Below are positions 47,170 through 57,800 of a stretch of 64,000 nt of DNA, piece after piece. The position numbers and the translations under genes are program-made. The notes under the pieces are model-generated. The model did not search any database and was not told the DNA's origin. It was given only the letters and a program-made list of their open reading frames with translations. Each line of letters opens with the position of its first letter. Position 1 is the first letter of the stretch. The DNA comes from Sphingobium sp. AP49 (GTDB taxonomy: Bacteria; Pseudomonadota; Alphaproteobacteria; Sphingomonadales; Sphingomonadaceae), in contig NZ_CP124576.1 of the NCBI RefSeq assembly GCF_000281715.2, positions 3,686,001 to 3,750,000 on the forward strand. Direction: 5' to 3'.

Positions 47170-48257
47170 GGGCTGACCGTGCTGAAATCGAGATCGCGGC
47201 TGACGAACACCGAAACGCTGCTCCCATGGCGAACTTTCAATGTCGGTTGAATCTTCTCTGACTGGATCGTGGCAACACCTTGCAAACTGCCCGGCAGGGC
47301 CACCACGACAGAGTCCCTGGAGGCGCTTTGGGTCGCCAATTGAACACCGATGCTGAGCGCGGACTGCAGAATGGCACCGCTGAAACGCTCAAGAAAGTGG
47401 CTATCAACCTTGCCTTGTACCCCGGCACGACCCAAGGGATCGGCTGCCGGTGAATCGAGGTTGATCATGGCTCCGTCAGACCGCATCAAACGCTGCCATT
47501 GGATCAGTGCCCGCTTCTGTCCAGCAACGAGATCGGCCTTATATTCTCCGACCAGCCTGCTTCCGCGGGGGATGAGTATCTCGGTACCGTCAAACCCAAA
47601 TATGTCGCGCGATACAATGGCACGCGCAAAGCCGGCCCGCGTGGAATCAAGTGCTGTCTCCAAAACCGCCTGGATCACTGTCCCTTTCGGAATCGTCGTC
47701 GAGGGGTTTTGAAAGCGGGTCGCCGTCACTCTTTCCGACGGAGTTCCAGCATCAGGTCCGCCTGTGGAACTTACCGGCCTTCCGGTAGCCGAATTGAAAA
47801 CGACCGTGGGCGAAGCAATATTGTCCGCGGCCGCAAAATGGTCATCCGAAACTCGGGGGGTGGTCATTGCGGAAGGCGAGGAAAAAATCTGGACAGGCGG
47901 AGCATAGGTCACCGGGGCAGGATGGCGTCGCGATGCAGAACCCTCCTGAAAAGCTGGTAAACCGGCTGGAATAAAAGGCGTGGGCCGTCGCGCCGCCATC
48001 GCCAAGGCCCCATCGTAAAGCTGAGGGATGTCGAGCGGTGGAGGCGAAGCAATAAGATCGCTGGAAGCGCCTGTGGGAACCGTCAAATCAGCAAGCTGCG
48101 ATGAGGCACGCCGGCCTTCCAAGGCATAGAAGAGGAATCCGCCCCCCAAAATTGCAACGCCGACAAACAACAGGACATTTCTGTCGGTCGAACGGGCCGC
48201 GACGACCGGACGAATGTCGGCACGCCCAGGAGGGGCTTCCATATCCTCAGTTGCCAT
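47166..48257 (-). CDS. virB10: VirB10-type core complex protein
   Basis: A 363-residue protein that spans the inner membrane and forms part of the outer-membrane core complex. It has a cytoplasmic N-terminus, one transmembrane helix (NVLLFVGVAILGGGFLFYAL), a proline-rich periplasmic linker, and the conserved C-terminal domain (TIPKGTVIQAVLETALDS, ILIPRGSRLVGEYK). It overlaps the virB9 gene end by 11 bp and the virB11 start by 4 bp. Confidence 0.93.
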   Translation of the reverse strand: MATEDMEAPPGRADIRPVVAARSTDRNVLLFVGVAILGGGFLFYALEGRRASSQLADLTVPTGASSDLIASPPPLDIPQLYDGALAMAARRPTPFIPAGLPAFQEGSASRRHPAPVTYAPPVQIFSSPSAMTTPRVSDDHFAAADNIASPTVVFNSATGRPVSSTGGPDAGTPSERVTATRFQNPSTTIPKGTVIQAVLETALDSTRAGFARAIVSRDIFGFDGTEILIPRGSRLVGEYKADLVAGQKRALIQWQRLMRSDGAMINLDSPAADPLGRAGVQGKVDSHFLERFSGAILQSALSIGVQLATQSASRDSVVVALPGSLQGVATIQSEKIQPTLKVRHGSSVSVFVSRDLDFSTVSP

Positions 48258-48939
48258 GACGAGGGGAGCCCTTCACCTGGCGAATGGCAAAAACCGCCGA
48301 TCGGTCAATCCGGAAGACCAGTTTGGGATATACGCGGTCAACCGTGAAAATATCATCGCGCATATAGCCATCGACCATTTCTTCCTTGCCCAACGAATCG
48401 ATGGCAAACACGGCAGGAATGAGTTGTCCTTCGTCCCATGTAATATAGGTTCGCAGACCATCATCACCGATGGTTTGCGGTCTCAATGCTTTGCTACCGG
48501 ACACTTTGTAGGCCGTCAGATCTCCCGATTTCGGGGTGCCGGGCGAGACCGAAGGAGCGAGACGAGGCAGTTCAATCCGAACCAGATAAGGAACATCGGT
48601 TTCGAAAGTGGGCGCCAACGTAAAATCATAGCGCCGCAGATCAGTCTCGACCTCCATTCCCGTTTGTGAAAGTCCGCGAAGTTGGCGCAAGGAAAGACCA
48701 TCCGCTGTGTTTGCCACGCGCACCTGATAGTCGCCAGGACGGTCTAGCGTGATCTTTTGTATATGCTCACCGCTTGGCAGCATGATCAGAATATCGCCTC
48801 CCAGCATTGTTCTAAGCGTCATGGGGCGATCCGGCGCGAACTGAACGATCTGCATGCGGGGATCAACTTGCATTGCCGTTTGGGCGCGCGCCATCATCGG
48901 CGTTATGGCCACGAGAAAGGCGAGCACGGCTACTTTCAT
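48247..48939 (-). CDS. virB9: VirB9-type core complex protein
   Basis: A 230-residue periplasmic protein of the core complex. It has a signal peptide (VAVLAFLVAITPMMARAQ). The N-terminal beta domain includes DRPGDYQVRVANTADGLSL, and the conserved C-terminal part includes DDGLRTYITW and YMRDDIFTVDRVYPKLVFRI. The ATG at 48939 overlaps the virB8 stop (ATGA), which decides the start over a longer frame. Confidence 0.92.
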   Translation of the reverse strand: MKVAVLAFLVAITPMMARAQTAMQVDPRMQIVQFAPDRPMTLRTMLGGDILIMLPSGEHIQKITLDRPGDYQVRVANTADGLSLRQLRGLSQTGMEVETDLRRYDFTLAPTFETDVPYLVRIELPRLAPSVSPGTPKSGDLTAYKVSGSKALRPQTIGDDGLRTYITWDEGQLIPAVFAIDSLGKEEMVDGYMRDDIFTVDRVYPKLVFRIDRSAVFAIRQVKGSPRHGN

Positions 48940-49724
48940 GGCCAAGCCTGCCGCACGGCAGGCTCCCAAGTCATCGTCTCAGAAACCGCTTGGGTCTCAT
49001 TCGTCACCGAGGCGGGATTTGTGGGAACGTCCGGCACAGGGGCGATTGGAATTTCAGCGTCGCGCCGATAGCGTGCCACCTGGAAACCTAAGGGGTTGGC
49101 CAAGCGATCCGCCGCACTCATATTGCCCGCCGAATAACGATATTTGATGACGGCAGCCCATGGTGTTGGCGCGCGCGCTCGTCCGCCTGGATCCGTTCGG
49201 GTCGTGACGAACCGGACCAGCGCGCTATCGTCACTCAACGAGGAAATGCTCCGAATTTCGACCTGGACAAGGGCTTTGCGGGGCAGCGTCGCAAGTGGGC
49301 TAGACGGGTTCGAGGCCCGTACTGCTGCCATATATCGATTGCGGGCATCGCCCTCGGACCACAGGGCGACCTTGCGATAATCGTCGCGCAAACTGTCGAT
49401 GTCGAAACTTTCGCGCGCGATGACATATTGCGCCAGAAACGAGCGCGTAAGCGCTGCATCGGCCGTTATGCTCTGCCGATCAAGTGGCTTGAGTTCCTGT
49501 ACGAAGCCAGTCTGCCGATCAACCAGCAACGTGTAAGGGACGACGGTCTTCAACGGCGTGAGCGTGATTAAGGCAATGGCTTCGAACAGCGCGATAGTCG
49601 ATGCGACGCCCGCCACAATCCAGGCGGCTCGCAACGAGATGAAGCGCCCGCGTTCCCTGTCTGCAGCCCAGCTTTCCGCCTCGCGATAATAGGCAGCGCG
49701 TTCCAGATTGGGTTCAGCATTCAT
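48936..49724 (-). CDS. virB8: VirB8-type inner-membrane assembly protein
   Basis: A 262-residue bitopic protein that nucleates the secretion apparatus. It has a short cytoplasmic N-terminus (AAYYREAESWAADRERGRF), one transmembrane segment (AWIVAGVASTIALFEAIALI) and the NTF2-like periplasmic domain (VQVEIRSISSLSDDSALVRF, WAAVIKYRY). It overlaps virB6 and virB9 by 4 bp on either side. Confidence 0.92.
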   Translation of the reverse strand: MNAEPNLERAAYYREAESWAADRERGRFISLRAAWIVAGVASTIALFEAIALITLTPLKTVVPYTLLVDRQTGFVQELKPLDRQSITADAALTRSFLAQYVIARESFDIDSLRDDYRKVALWSEGDARNRYMAAVRASNPSSPLATLPRKALVQVEIRSISSLSDDSALVRFVTTRTDPGGRARAPTPWAAVIKYRYSAGNMSAADRLANPLGFQVARYRRDAEIPIAPVPDVPTNPASVTNETQAVSETMTWEPAVRQAWP

Positions 49725-50932
49725 GCTTTATTGTCTCTCAATCGAGCAGACTCCGATGTACGGAGCGGTGCCCGACCTTCTCTCATGGCCTCGACAGTTC
49801 GATGCCCGGGCGCTGCCGACAAAGTAAAAGCGCCAATGCCTTGGGCTGGCCGAACGGAATCACTATCTCCCGAGGCTGTTGATCGGGTCGAAAGACGTTG
49901 TTCGCGACGAAGCGAATTCGAGACTGTATCGGCAGTTATTTGGGCACGCGATGCCGCATGAACATCGGACAGGGCGATCGACAGTGGGGACTGCACGCTC
50001 TGGTTGATGACGACAGCGTCAGCTGGACGGGCAAAGGTCAGATTGATCTGTGGGGGATGAAAGATGAACCGCATGAACAGCAGCATCAAACCCAGGCTGA
50101 TTCCGGAAAAAGCCAGACTCAGCACAAACAGCTCCGTCGGAGCTGAGGGCGTCAGTGTTCCGCCTTGGCGATCGGTAATGACGGACTGAACCCAGGGTTC
50201 GAAAAGAGCGATTTCGACAGCTTGCACGAGCCATTGCACAAGCGTTCCCATGGCACAAAACACGAGGCCTCTCGTCCAGCCCATGAAAATTGAACTTGTG
50301 CCATGGAAGAGGAGAAGACCTGCCATGAGCGGCGCAATGGCCAATAACAGGCCGGCGCCCAGCCGAAATATCCCGAAAGGCAGCAGGGTGCCCACCAGAT
50401 AGGCCGCTCTCCCCATCCCTAATGAAAACTGATCGGCAAGGGCTATGCCCTTGAACGAATCGCCCAGCTCATTTCCCGAGGCCACGCCCCCTGTCAGCCT
50501 GCCCGTGCCATAGCTCGTCATGACGACAATGGCATCATCGACTGCCTGCAATCGCGCGATCATCGCATCAGGCTGAGCGACCAGACCGGTCGACAGGCCG
50601 ACGGTTTGCGCAATCTCGAATGGCCCACGCATCAGCAGGTCGAAACCAACGATCCGCCAAGAGGGCCAGCTGGTCGCCAGCGTCAGCACAATCCCGACCT
50701 TGAGCGCCGCGCCGACAATGGCAGGCCAACTCACGAACTGACCGAGAAGCAGCTTCAGACCGTAAAGAGCAATGAAAATGGTCAGAACTATGCTCAGGGC
50801 AGAGTTGATCGGAGACCCCGCATCAGCAAGCGCGCCATAGCCATAGCTTCCAATGACCTGGGCCTGGCAATCGATGAATGCCAGCGTGCCGGACAGAAAG
50901 CCGGAGCCCGTAGAGATCGTGGCACAGGCCAT
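49721..50932 (-). CDS. virB6: VirB6/TrbL-type channel protein
   Basis: A 403-residue polytopic membrane protein with five to seven hydrophobic segments (SALSIVLTIFIALYGLKLLL, LGAGLLLAIAPLMAGLLLF, LFVLSLAFSGISLGLMLLFM). The conserved Trp/Pro block FVSWPAIVGAALKVGIVLTLA is present. A hydrophilic tail of about 100 residues follows. It lies directly after virB4 and overlaps the virB8 start by 4 bp. Confidence 0.88.
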   Translation of the reverse strand: MACATISTGSGFLSGTLAFIDCQAQVIGSYGYGALADAGSPINSALSIVLTIFIALYGLKLLLGQFVSWPAIVGAALKVGIVLTLATSWPSWRIVGFDLLMRGPFEIAQTVGLSTGLVAQPDAMIARLQAVDDAIVVMTSYGTGRLTGGVASGNELGDSFKGIALADQFSLGMGRAAYLVGTLLPFGIFRLGAGLLLAIAPLMAGLLLFHGTSSIFMGWTRGLVFCAMGTLVQWLVQAVEIALFEPWVQSVITDRQGGTLTPSAPTELFVLSLAFSGISLGLMLLFMRFIFHPPQINLTFARPADAVVINQSVQSPLSIALSDVHAASRAQITADTVSNSLRREQRLSTRSTASGDSDSVRPAQGIGAFTLSAAPGHRTVEAMREGRAPLRTSESARLRDNKA

Positions 50933-50933
50933 G

Positions 50934-53306
50934 CTAAGCGCGCTCCAACAGTCGGCTCATCCAATTGTCCGGGTCATGGTCCGGTTCGGTCGTCAATTCG
51001 TCGAAAAGACGTACGGTGGCTTCCCGGCCCGACAATATGGTCAGCAGATCCTGCTCGCCGGCCAGATTGAGGCGAGCCACGACGCTATCGTTGCCGCGCT
51101 TGATGAGGAAGCAGTGCGCTTTATCGGGCAAGGTTCTGACCAATTCGAACTCATGTTCCGTGAGACCGAAGCCGTCCATATAATCTTCCGGTCGCGCCTT
51201 CGGATTGATCATGAAAATCTGGGTCGCTGCCTGTTCGACGATGGCACTCGCGATACGGCTTTCCAGCGCGTCCTGCGCGCTCTGCGTGGCAAAGCCAACG
51301 ATCCCGTTACGCTTGCGGATGGTCTTTTCCCAATCCTTGATCCGCCGCACGAAAATATCATCATCCAAGGCTTTCCAGCCCTCATCGACGACAATGATTG
51401 CAGGCGTACCGTCGAGACGCTCCTCCACCCGGTGGAAGAGATAAGACAAGGCCGGTGTCCGGGTCACGGGATGATCGAGAATGGCGGTCATATCGAACCC
51501 GATAATACTCGCTTCGAGGTCCGTCAGGTCCGCTTCATTGTCAAACAACCAGGCATGCTCACCCTCACCCCACCAGGGACGCAATCGAGCATAAAGGTCC
51601 TGCGGATGGGGTTTGGCGTAACCGCGGAACATTTCGACCAGATAGCGTAGCCGACGATGGACGACCCCCTGCGTGAAATTGGCGTCGATCGCATCCTTGA
51701 TCATGTCGATCTCGGCAACATCAGTACCTCCGGCAAGCATCGCCAGCCAGTCGATCAGGAATTGCCGATTAACCGGATTATCCTCCATCTGAAGAGGATT
51801 GAGTCCTGCGAGCACGCCCGGCCTCAATCGATCATATTGCCCGCCGATTGCCCGGATGAACAACTCCGCACCGCGATCCTTGTCGAAAAAGACAATGCGA
51901 GGCGCAAATTTGCGAGCTTGCGCAAGCAAGAAGTTGAGAACCACCGTCTTGCCTGAGCCGGATGGACCGATGACGGTGAAGTTACCCAGATCATTTTGAT
52001 GAAAATTGAAGAAATAAGGACCGGCAGCCGTCGTCTCGAAAACCGTTACCGCATCGCCCCAATGATTTCCATACGATTGACCCACCGGAAAATTATGCAG
52101 GCTCGCCAGGCCCGCAAAGTTGCTGGTCGACACCAGTGCCCGGCGTACAATATATTTGAAATTACCAGGGAACTGCGCCCAGAAAGCTGGTTCCAGTGCG
52201 ATATCCTCGCGCACGGCGACAATGCCTAGTTCTGCGAGAACGGCTTTTACTTCGGCAACCTGCGCGTCGAGCGTCGAGAAGTCGGTCGCATGGACCTTGA
52301 TGCTGCTATGGTGCTCGCCAAAGCCTGCCCGCCCGCTCGCCACATCATCTTTGGCTCGCGCTAGGTCGTCGCGCAGGGAAATGCCTTCATCCTCGGTCGA
52401 ACGCATACGGCGCAACGCAAGATTCATGCGGCCGAGGGCTTCACCACGTTCCACAAAGGCGAAGGATTGTGTGACGGTCATCTCGAAGGGCATGCGATGC
52501 AGCTGATCGAACATGCCCGGCATGCTGTGCGCGGGATAATCCTTGATTGAAATGATCGCCCCGAACATGCGCGGGTTTGCGCCCGATCCAGCCAGTTCGA
52601 ACGCCTCCTGCCCAAAGCTCACCCGGCGGGAGGGGAGGTGATGTCCGATATCTCCATAGGGCAGTGCGACTTTCTGGGCGTCGCTATTGTAAAGCTGGGA
52701 CAAAAATTCCAAGGGTTCGGAATAGGAGATGCCGTTTTCGTCATAGGCCGTCAGCAGCCGGGGGCCATAATTTCCAAGAGAGGCGACTATCGCCTCGCGG
52801 GCCGTATCCAGCGCTCGCTTCTCCGATGCGAACAGGGCTGTCCGCTCGACCAAACTCTTGGCGGCGAGCCCCCTGATCCGTTCGAGAACGCCGATTTTAC
52901 CTTTGAGCGGACGTCTGACGATGGTCAGGAACAGGTCGTTGACGAACATCTGGCGCGACGCGAGCTTTGAACGCCAGCGATCGTCCAACTCCTGCGAGAA
53001 GGCGTCGGGGAAATGCGCATCCAAAGAGAGCTGCGCCTGTCGCCTGACGAGGTGGTGATACACAGCAAAGCGCGAAGACCCGAGCGTGCGCAGCATGGCG
53101 TCCCGCAGCGCGGCGCGGTAATTGAGTTCGTCGGTGTCGGCCGTCTCGAACAGCAGGCCGTCGATCTTGATGACCTGCATGAGCAGGCCATCGCGCGTCT
53201 CTATCGTGACGTCATCGACGTGTCGCGCGTAGGGAAGATGGGTCCCCGCCCCCTTCTCACGTGCCACGACACGGGGATCGCGGGTCAGGGGCGGTAGGAG
53301 TTGCAT
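50934..53306 (-). CDS. virB4: VirB4-type ATPase of a type IV secretion system
   Basis: A 790-residue AAA+ ATPase that powers pilus assembly and substrate transfer. The N-terminal CagE/TrbE region is followed by Walker A TVIGPSGSGKTVVLN, Walker B PAIIVVDEGWKALDD and the GFATQSAQDAL motif. It overlaps the virB3 end by 22 bp with start ATG 53306 preceded by TTGTGGGG; a start at 53360 would extend it by 18 residues. Confidence 0.94.
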   Translation of the reverse strand: MQLLPPLTRDPRVVAREKGAGTHLPYARHVDDVTIETRDGLLMQVIKIDGLLFETADTDELNYRAALRDAMLRTLGSSRFAVYHHLVRRQAQLSLDAHFPDAFSQELDDRWRSKLASRQMFVNDLFLTIVRRPLKGKIGVLERIRGLAAKSLVERTALFASEKRALDTAREAIVASLGNYGPRLLTAYDENGISYSEPLEFLSQLYNSDAQKVALPYGDIGHHLPSRRVSFGQEAFELAGSGANPRMFGAIISIKDYPAHSMPGMFDQLHRMPFEMTVTQSFAFVERGEALGRMNLALRRMRSTEDEGISLRDDLARAKDDVASGRAGFGEHHSSIKVHATDFSTLDAQVAEVKAVLAELGIVAVREDIALEPAFWAQFPGNFKYIVRRALVSTSNFAGLASLHNFPVGQSYGNHWGDAVTVFETTAAGPYFFNFHQNDLGNFTVIGPSGSGKTVVLNFLLAQARKFAPRIVFFDKDRGAELFIRAIGGQYDRLRPGVLAGLNPLQMEDNPVNRQFLIDWLAMLAGGTDVAEIDMIKDAIDANFTQGVVHRRLRYLVEMFRGYAKPHPQDLYARLRPWWGEGEHAWLFDNEADLTDLEASIIGFDMTAILDHPVTRTPALSYLFHRVEERLDGTPAIIVVDEGWKALDDDIFVRRIKDWEKTIRKRNGIVGFATQSAQDALESRIASAIVEQAATQIFMINPKARPEDYMDGFGLTEHEFELVRTLPDKAHCFLIKRGNDSVVARLNLAGEQDLLTILSGREATVRLFDELTTEPDHDPDNWMSRLLERA

Positions 53307-53569
53307 CCCCACAACCTGTAATTCTTGATCCGCGGGCAGAGGCTGACGCGCGCAATCCACAAATCGAAGAAGCGTGGCTCACGCAAGCACAGCAACACGC
53401 CGCAGGCATGTAGCAAAGCAGCGATAACGATCGACCAAAATGATTTGAACAGCAGGAACAGTTCAGCCGCGACGACCATATTGATCACGAAATAGCTGTA
53501 AGTAACGCCCGCGAACATTTGCGGCCGTGTGAGCGCGATGAAGACGGTTTCCTGTTTAAGAGATGACAT
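53285..53569 (-). CDS. virB3: VirB3-type inner-membrane protein
   Basis: A 94-residue protein with the typical VirB3 start (VFIALTRPQMFAGVTYSYFV), two hydrophobic segments and the conserved REPRFFDLW near the C-terminus. It lies between virB2 (6 bp) and virB4 (overlap). Confidence 0.92.
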   Translation of the reverse strand: MSSLKQETVFIALTRPQMFAGVTYSYFVINMVVAAELFLLFKSFWSIVIAALLHACGVLLCLREPRFFDLWIARVSLCPRIKNYRLWGCNSYRP

Positions 53570-53575
53570 GACCCA

Positions 53576-53887
53576 TCAACCGCCTGCGCTAGCGCGAATG
53601 CCGCCGACGATGCTCGCGGCGCCGAAGAGGATGAAGCATCCAAGGATAACCACTGCGCCATGACGCCAGTTGATCCTGCCCGTCAGCATCATGAAACCGA
53701 CCGACGCTACAGCGACCACCGCCGCCACTGTCGCAAAGGTTCCCATCAATGTTCCCTGGAGCCAGCTGACCGCTCCAATGATGGGACCCGCGCCTTCGGG
53801 ATCTTGCGCCATTTGCGCAAAAGCGGGCGAGCCGCAGCACCCAAAAAGAGCCAGGCAATATGCTGAAAATCTTGTTAAGTGCTTCAA
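53576..53887 (-). CDS. virB2: VirB2/TrbC-type pilin
   Basis: A 103-residue pilin precursor. It has a leader (CLALFGCCGSPAFAQ) and two hydrophobic helices (FATVAAVVAVASVGFMML and GAVVILGCFILFGAASIVGG) around the short charged loop TGRINWRH. It is the first gene of the operon virB2-3-4-6-8-9-10-11. I chose the TTG at 53887, preceded by AAGGGGGG; a longer frame upstream has no domain content. Confidence 0.85.
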   Translation of the reverse strand: MKHLTRFSAYCLALFGCCGSPAFAQMAQDPEGAGPIIGAVSWLQGTLMGTFATVAAVVAVASVGFMMLTGRINWRHGAVVILGCFILFGAASIVGGIRASAGG

Positions 53888-54021
53888 AATCCAAGCCCCC
53901 CTTGGTTGAATTCGATGAGTCGATCCTTGGCATAGAGTCCGCCACAGAGCCACAGGATATTTCGATGAAAATGGTTCAGGATGGAATTGGCGGACGACTT
54001 GGTCTGGCCTAGGTTCGCGAC

Positions 54022-54381
54022 ATGAATGACGCATCCATATATGCCGATGGCCACAGCCTTGAAGCAGCGGCCCTGTGGATACAGGGACTGATTCTAGGGC
54101 AAGTCGGAACCAGCATTGCAGTGCTCGCTATCGCCATCATCGGCCTCAACATGCTGCGAGGCACGCTTTCAGCGCGAGATGGGGTTCGCTCCCTGCTGGG
54201 ATGCTTCATTCTATTCGGCGCTCCTGCCATCGCGCATGGGGTGATGGGTACTCTACCGCGCTCAACGGGACCGGAAGTCATTGTGCCGCTGCAACCTCCT
54301 GTTCCATCGCTACATAAGGAAAAACAATCCTCACCTTCAATTAATCCGTTCGATCCCTACGCTGGCCAATCGGCACCTTAG
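54022..54381 (+). CDS. second VirB2-like protein, divergent and without a leader
   Basis: A 119-residue protein with the same two-helix layout as the pilin at 53576. It reads ALWIQGLILGQVGTSIAVLA, a charged loop TLSARDGVRS, then LLGCFILFGAPAIAHG. The shared string GCFILFGA and the matching spacing show common origin. Unlike the pilin it has no signal peptide before the first helix, and it has an added Pro/Ser-rich tail. It is transcribed away from the virB operon, 134 bp from virB2. It could be a variant pilin, an inhibitor of assembly or a decaying duplicate. Confidence 0.72.
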   Translation: MNDASIYADGHSLEAAALWIQGLILGQVGTSIAVLAIAIIGLNMLRGTLSARDGVRSLLGCFILFGAPAIAHGVMGTLPRSTGPEVIVPLQPPVPSLHKEKQSSPSINPFDPYAGQSAP

Positions 54382-54419
54382 AACGATCGACGAAGCAGTA
54401 AGTACAGCAACTATTACAA

Positions 54420-54800
54420 TTACGAATGCCGGAGAGAAACTGAAACATCGTCAGCAACGATGAATCCATCTAACCCAAAATTTGCTAACAGATCAATTCG
54501 ATAACCATCATCTGTCTTAGATATCTCAACCTTAGAGAGAACATTTTGATGGTTCCAATCATTCAGATTAATTTGAGAAATTCCACCAATACGAAAAACG
54601 ACAACAACCTCCTTTTCACGATTATATACGTCGCTGCCACTAATTGGCACAGAACTTCTCCAGCAGATCAATGAAAAAAATGAAGCTTCAGGGTCTCTTC
54701 GGAGAATAATTTCCTCGACTTCAGAGTCATGAAAGTTCGGCATATAACCAAACCACTCCACAATTTTTTCCGTACCGGGAATATTGATTATATCGCTCAT
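54420..54800 (-). CDS. candidate immunity protein for the Rhs toxin
   Basis: A 126-residue cytoplasmic protein in A+T-rich DNA, starting MSDIINIPGTEKIVEWFGYM. The N-terminal FGYMPNFHDSEVEEIILRRD is characteristic of immunity proteins in polymorphic toxin loci (Imm50-like by my reading; the exact family is uncertain). It lies 31 bp after the Rhs toxin stop on the same strand, the normal place for a cognate immunity gene. No signal peptide or membrane segment is present, so it would neutralise the toxin in the cytoplasm. Confidence 0.75.
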   Translation of the reverse strand: MSDIINIPGTEKIVEWFGYMPNFHDSEVEEIILRRDPEASFFSLICWRSSVPISGSDVYNREKEVVVVFRIGGISQINLNDWNHQNVLSKVEISKTDDGYRIDLLANFGLDGFIVADDVSVSLRHS

Positions 54801-54831
54801 GATATACTCACCATATTATACCCAAGCCATT

Positions 54832-57800
54832 TCAGGGTTTAACTGGTCGGCCAGGACCGCGTATCGGTTTCCCATTAGGGCCTCGCGTCCAGTCATGCTC
54901 ATGCGGCACGCCTTGGCCATGATCATGATCATAATCAGTGTCTTTCACTGGCCAACCATCATCGCCATATTCTCGCTCCTGTCCACTCCCTGGATTCTTG
55001 TATTTTGATCCTGGCTTACCTCTATTAGGCGTTTTGCTTGGCCGCTCTCCTTGGTTGGTGAAGATGGGAGCTTGGTCGGGGATAGGGCATTGGTTAGCGG
55101 ACTGCGGTGGACCAAAAAACCTCCTCCACAATTCCTTTGCCCCTTCTCGACAAAGGTCTGAGAACCGAGCGCATAAATGGATTGCGGTAGGGGCCCGACC
55201 GCTTGGATCGACCAGGTTAATGGGATTGTTCTCAGCATAGGCATATACGTTTTGGCCGCCTTCCAGCCCGATAGTGTCAGCCTGGATATATCGACCTGTG
55301 GTGGGATCGAAGTCCCGATAGCGGTTGTAGTAGAGGTCAGCGAGCACCTTGCTCTGCCCCGGAAAGCCGGGTGCCAGATAGTCGTTGGGCGTGGTCGCGA
55401 GCGCGCCGGATGCATCCGTCGTGACCAGCGGCACGCCCAGATGATTGCCATGCACCCAGTTGAGCTGAACGATGCCTGAGCTGCCCGGCGTTGCTACTGC
55501 CAGCGGCGCATAACCCTCAACACCATCATCCCCGCCGAAGGGCGTATTGTCATTGGCCACGTGCGGCTGCGACCAGATGAACTCCGCCTTCACATCTGCC
55601 GCTGAAGCCCCATATTCCCCCAGCACGCGCCCGTCCGGGTCATAGACGAAACGCCGCGTACCCGTGCCGGACGTCATCGTTACCCGGTCATCTAGCCCGT
55701 TATAGGCAAAATCGAGCGCGCCCACGTCTGTACGGCTGTAGCCCGTCAGACGGCCATAGCCGTCATAGCTTGTGCTCGCGCTGATGCTGCCGGGGCGACT
55801 TTCCGAGGCAGTGTTGCCTCGCCCGTCATAACCGATCGTCCGCGTTCCTGCCGCATTCGTCACCGACGACAGCCGGTTGGTTCCCGTTGCATAGGCATAG
55901 CTGGTGGTTCCCGCCGTCCCGGTTGACGGCATCGACGTCTGCACCAACCGGTCATTGGCGTCATAGCCAAAGACCACCGGCCCCGCCGAACTCAGCTGAT
56001 CGGTGATCGAGCTGATATTATCATTGAGGTCATAGCCATAGCCCAGCCAGGACAGGCTGGTCCCATCGCTCATGCGGTACAGCCTGCGCGAGGCGAGCCG
56101 CCCGTCATTGCCCCAGTCATTCGCCGCCGCCAGCCCATTGCCAAGCTGCATGGCCTTCACCGCACCGAACGGTTCATAGGCGTAGCTGGCAGCCACCTGC
56201 GTCCATGAGGACACCGAGGCCGAAGCCTTGCTCTCGACAAGGTTCACGCGACCCTTGCCGTCATAGCCATAATGCACGATCCGCCCGGACGGATAGGTGA
56301 TCTGGGTAACCCGGTCGCCAAGATCATAGGCATAGACAAGTTGCGCGCTGCCCGTGCCGATCGCCTGCTGGCGCGCCAGCAGATTGCCCCGGTGATCATA
56401 TTTGAACTGCGTGGTTCCCGAACCATCCACAATCTGACCGACATGGCCGATATCATAGGAACCCGCCAAACCGCCGGTATCCCAACTATAGGTCACGATC
56501 TCGGACGAGGGCCGCCCCTGCGGCACTTTTTGCGTGAGCCGACCCATATAGTCGCGAGTAAAGTCGATGACCTGGCCACGCCCGTCACTCGACTTGATCA
56601 ACGCACCAGCGGCATCATACCAATAGGTGCTCGTGCCGCGGTCAGGGGACACTTCCTGGATCGCATCGCCAAAACCATTGCGAACGAACTGGGTGGTGAC
56701 CGATACTGCATCGGTGAAGCTGACGAGATTGTCGCGCGCGTCATAACCCTGGGATGTTGTCCCACTGTCCGGCGCAACAGCAGATACCAGCCGGTCCAGC
56801 GCATCGAAGGCCTGGGTCGCAGCATTGCCGTTTGGGGTTTTGGTCTGGACGATATTGCCGACCTTGTCGTAACCCCAACGCGCCGTTCGCCCAAGCCCAG
56901 TCGTCTGGCTGAGCATTCGGCCGAGTTCATCGAAGGTCCTTGTGATCCGGCGCGATAAGGTGGCGTCGCTTCGCTTTACCGTCTCGGACGCCACATTATT
57001 CATCGCATCATATGTATAGTCCCGACGCTCGCCATTGGCTGCGCGCAGGGCAATCACGCGACCTGCTGCATCATAATCCATCAGCAGCGTCTCGGTCGAT
57101 GGCAGCGTCAGCCCTGTCATCCGGCCCGCAGCGTCATAAGCGAAGGTCGTAACCGCGTCCTGCGCGCTATCCGTCGGATGCTTTACCCGGACAGTCAAAA
57201 CCCGGCCCAGACCATCATAAGTGAAGGCGGTGATGATGCCATTGGGATCGGTCATCGTGCCCGGTCGGCCATTGGCATCATAGCTGGCATAGCTGGTGAC
57301 CTGCCCCAGCGGATTGGTCATCGTCTGAAGATTGCCCTGCGCATCATAGGCGAAGGTCGTCAGATCGTCATGCCCCTGAGCGTCAGCGGCCAGCGGGCCA
57401 TTTACAGACAGCAGGCGGCCGTTGCTATCCCAGCCATAGCTGTAGGTGCGGGTCCGACCATTGGTCGGATAGGGCACCGTCTGGCTTGTCGTGTCAGTCA
57501 GCGTCAATGCACTAAGCTGGCCGGTAGCGGTGTAGCTGCGCGTTTCCGCCAGCCCAGGTCGCACGATGCTGGCCGGCAGATTGTAGGTAGAATCCCAGCT
57601 TGTCGTTGTCGTTCGCTGGCTTGTGGCCCCGCTGCCCTCGACCGTGGTGGTCGGGCGGCCTTGCGCGTCCCGGACAAATGTCGTCAGACGGCCTTCTTCG
57701 TCGGTCTGACTCGCGATGAACGTGTTCGTACCATAGGTAAGCAAACTGGTGCTTGCGGGACTGTTTGCGCTCGCTTCTCCATCGATTTGCGAGAGACGAA

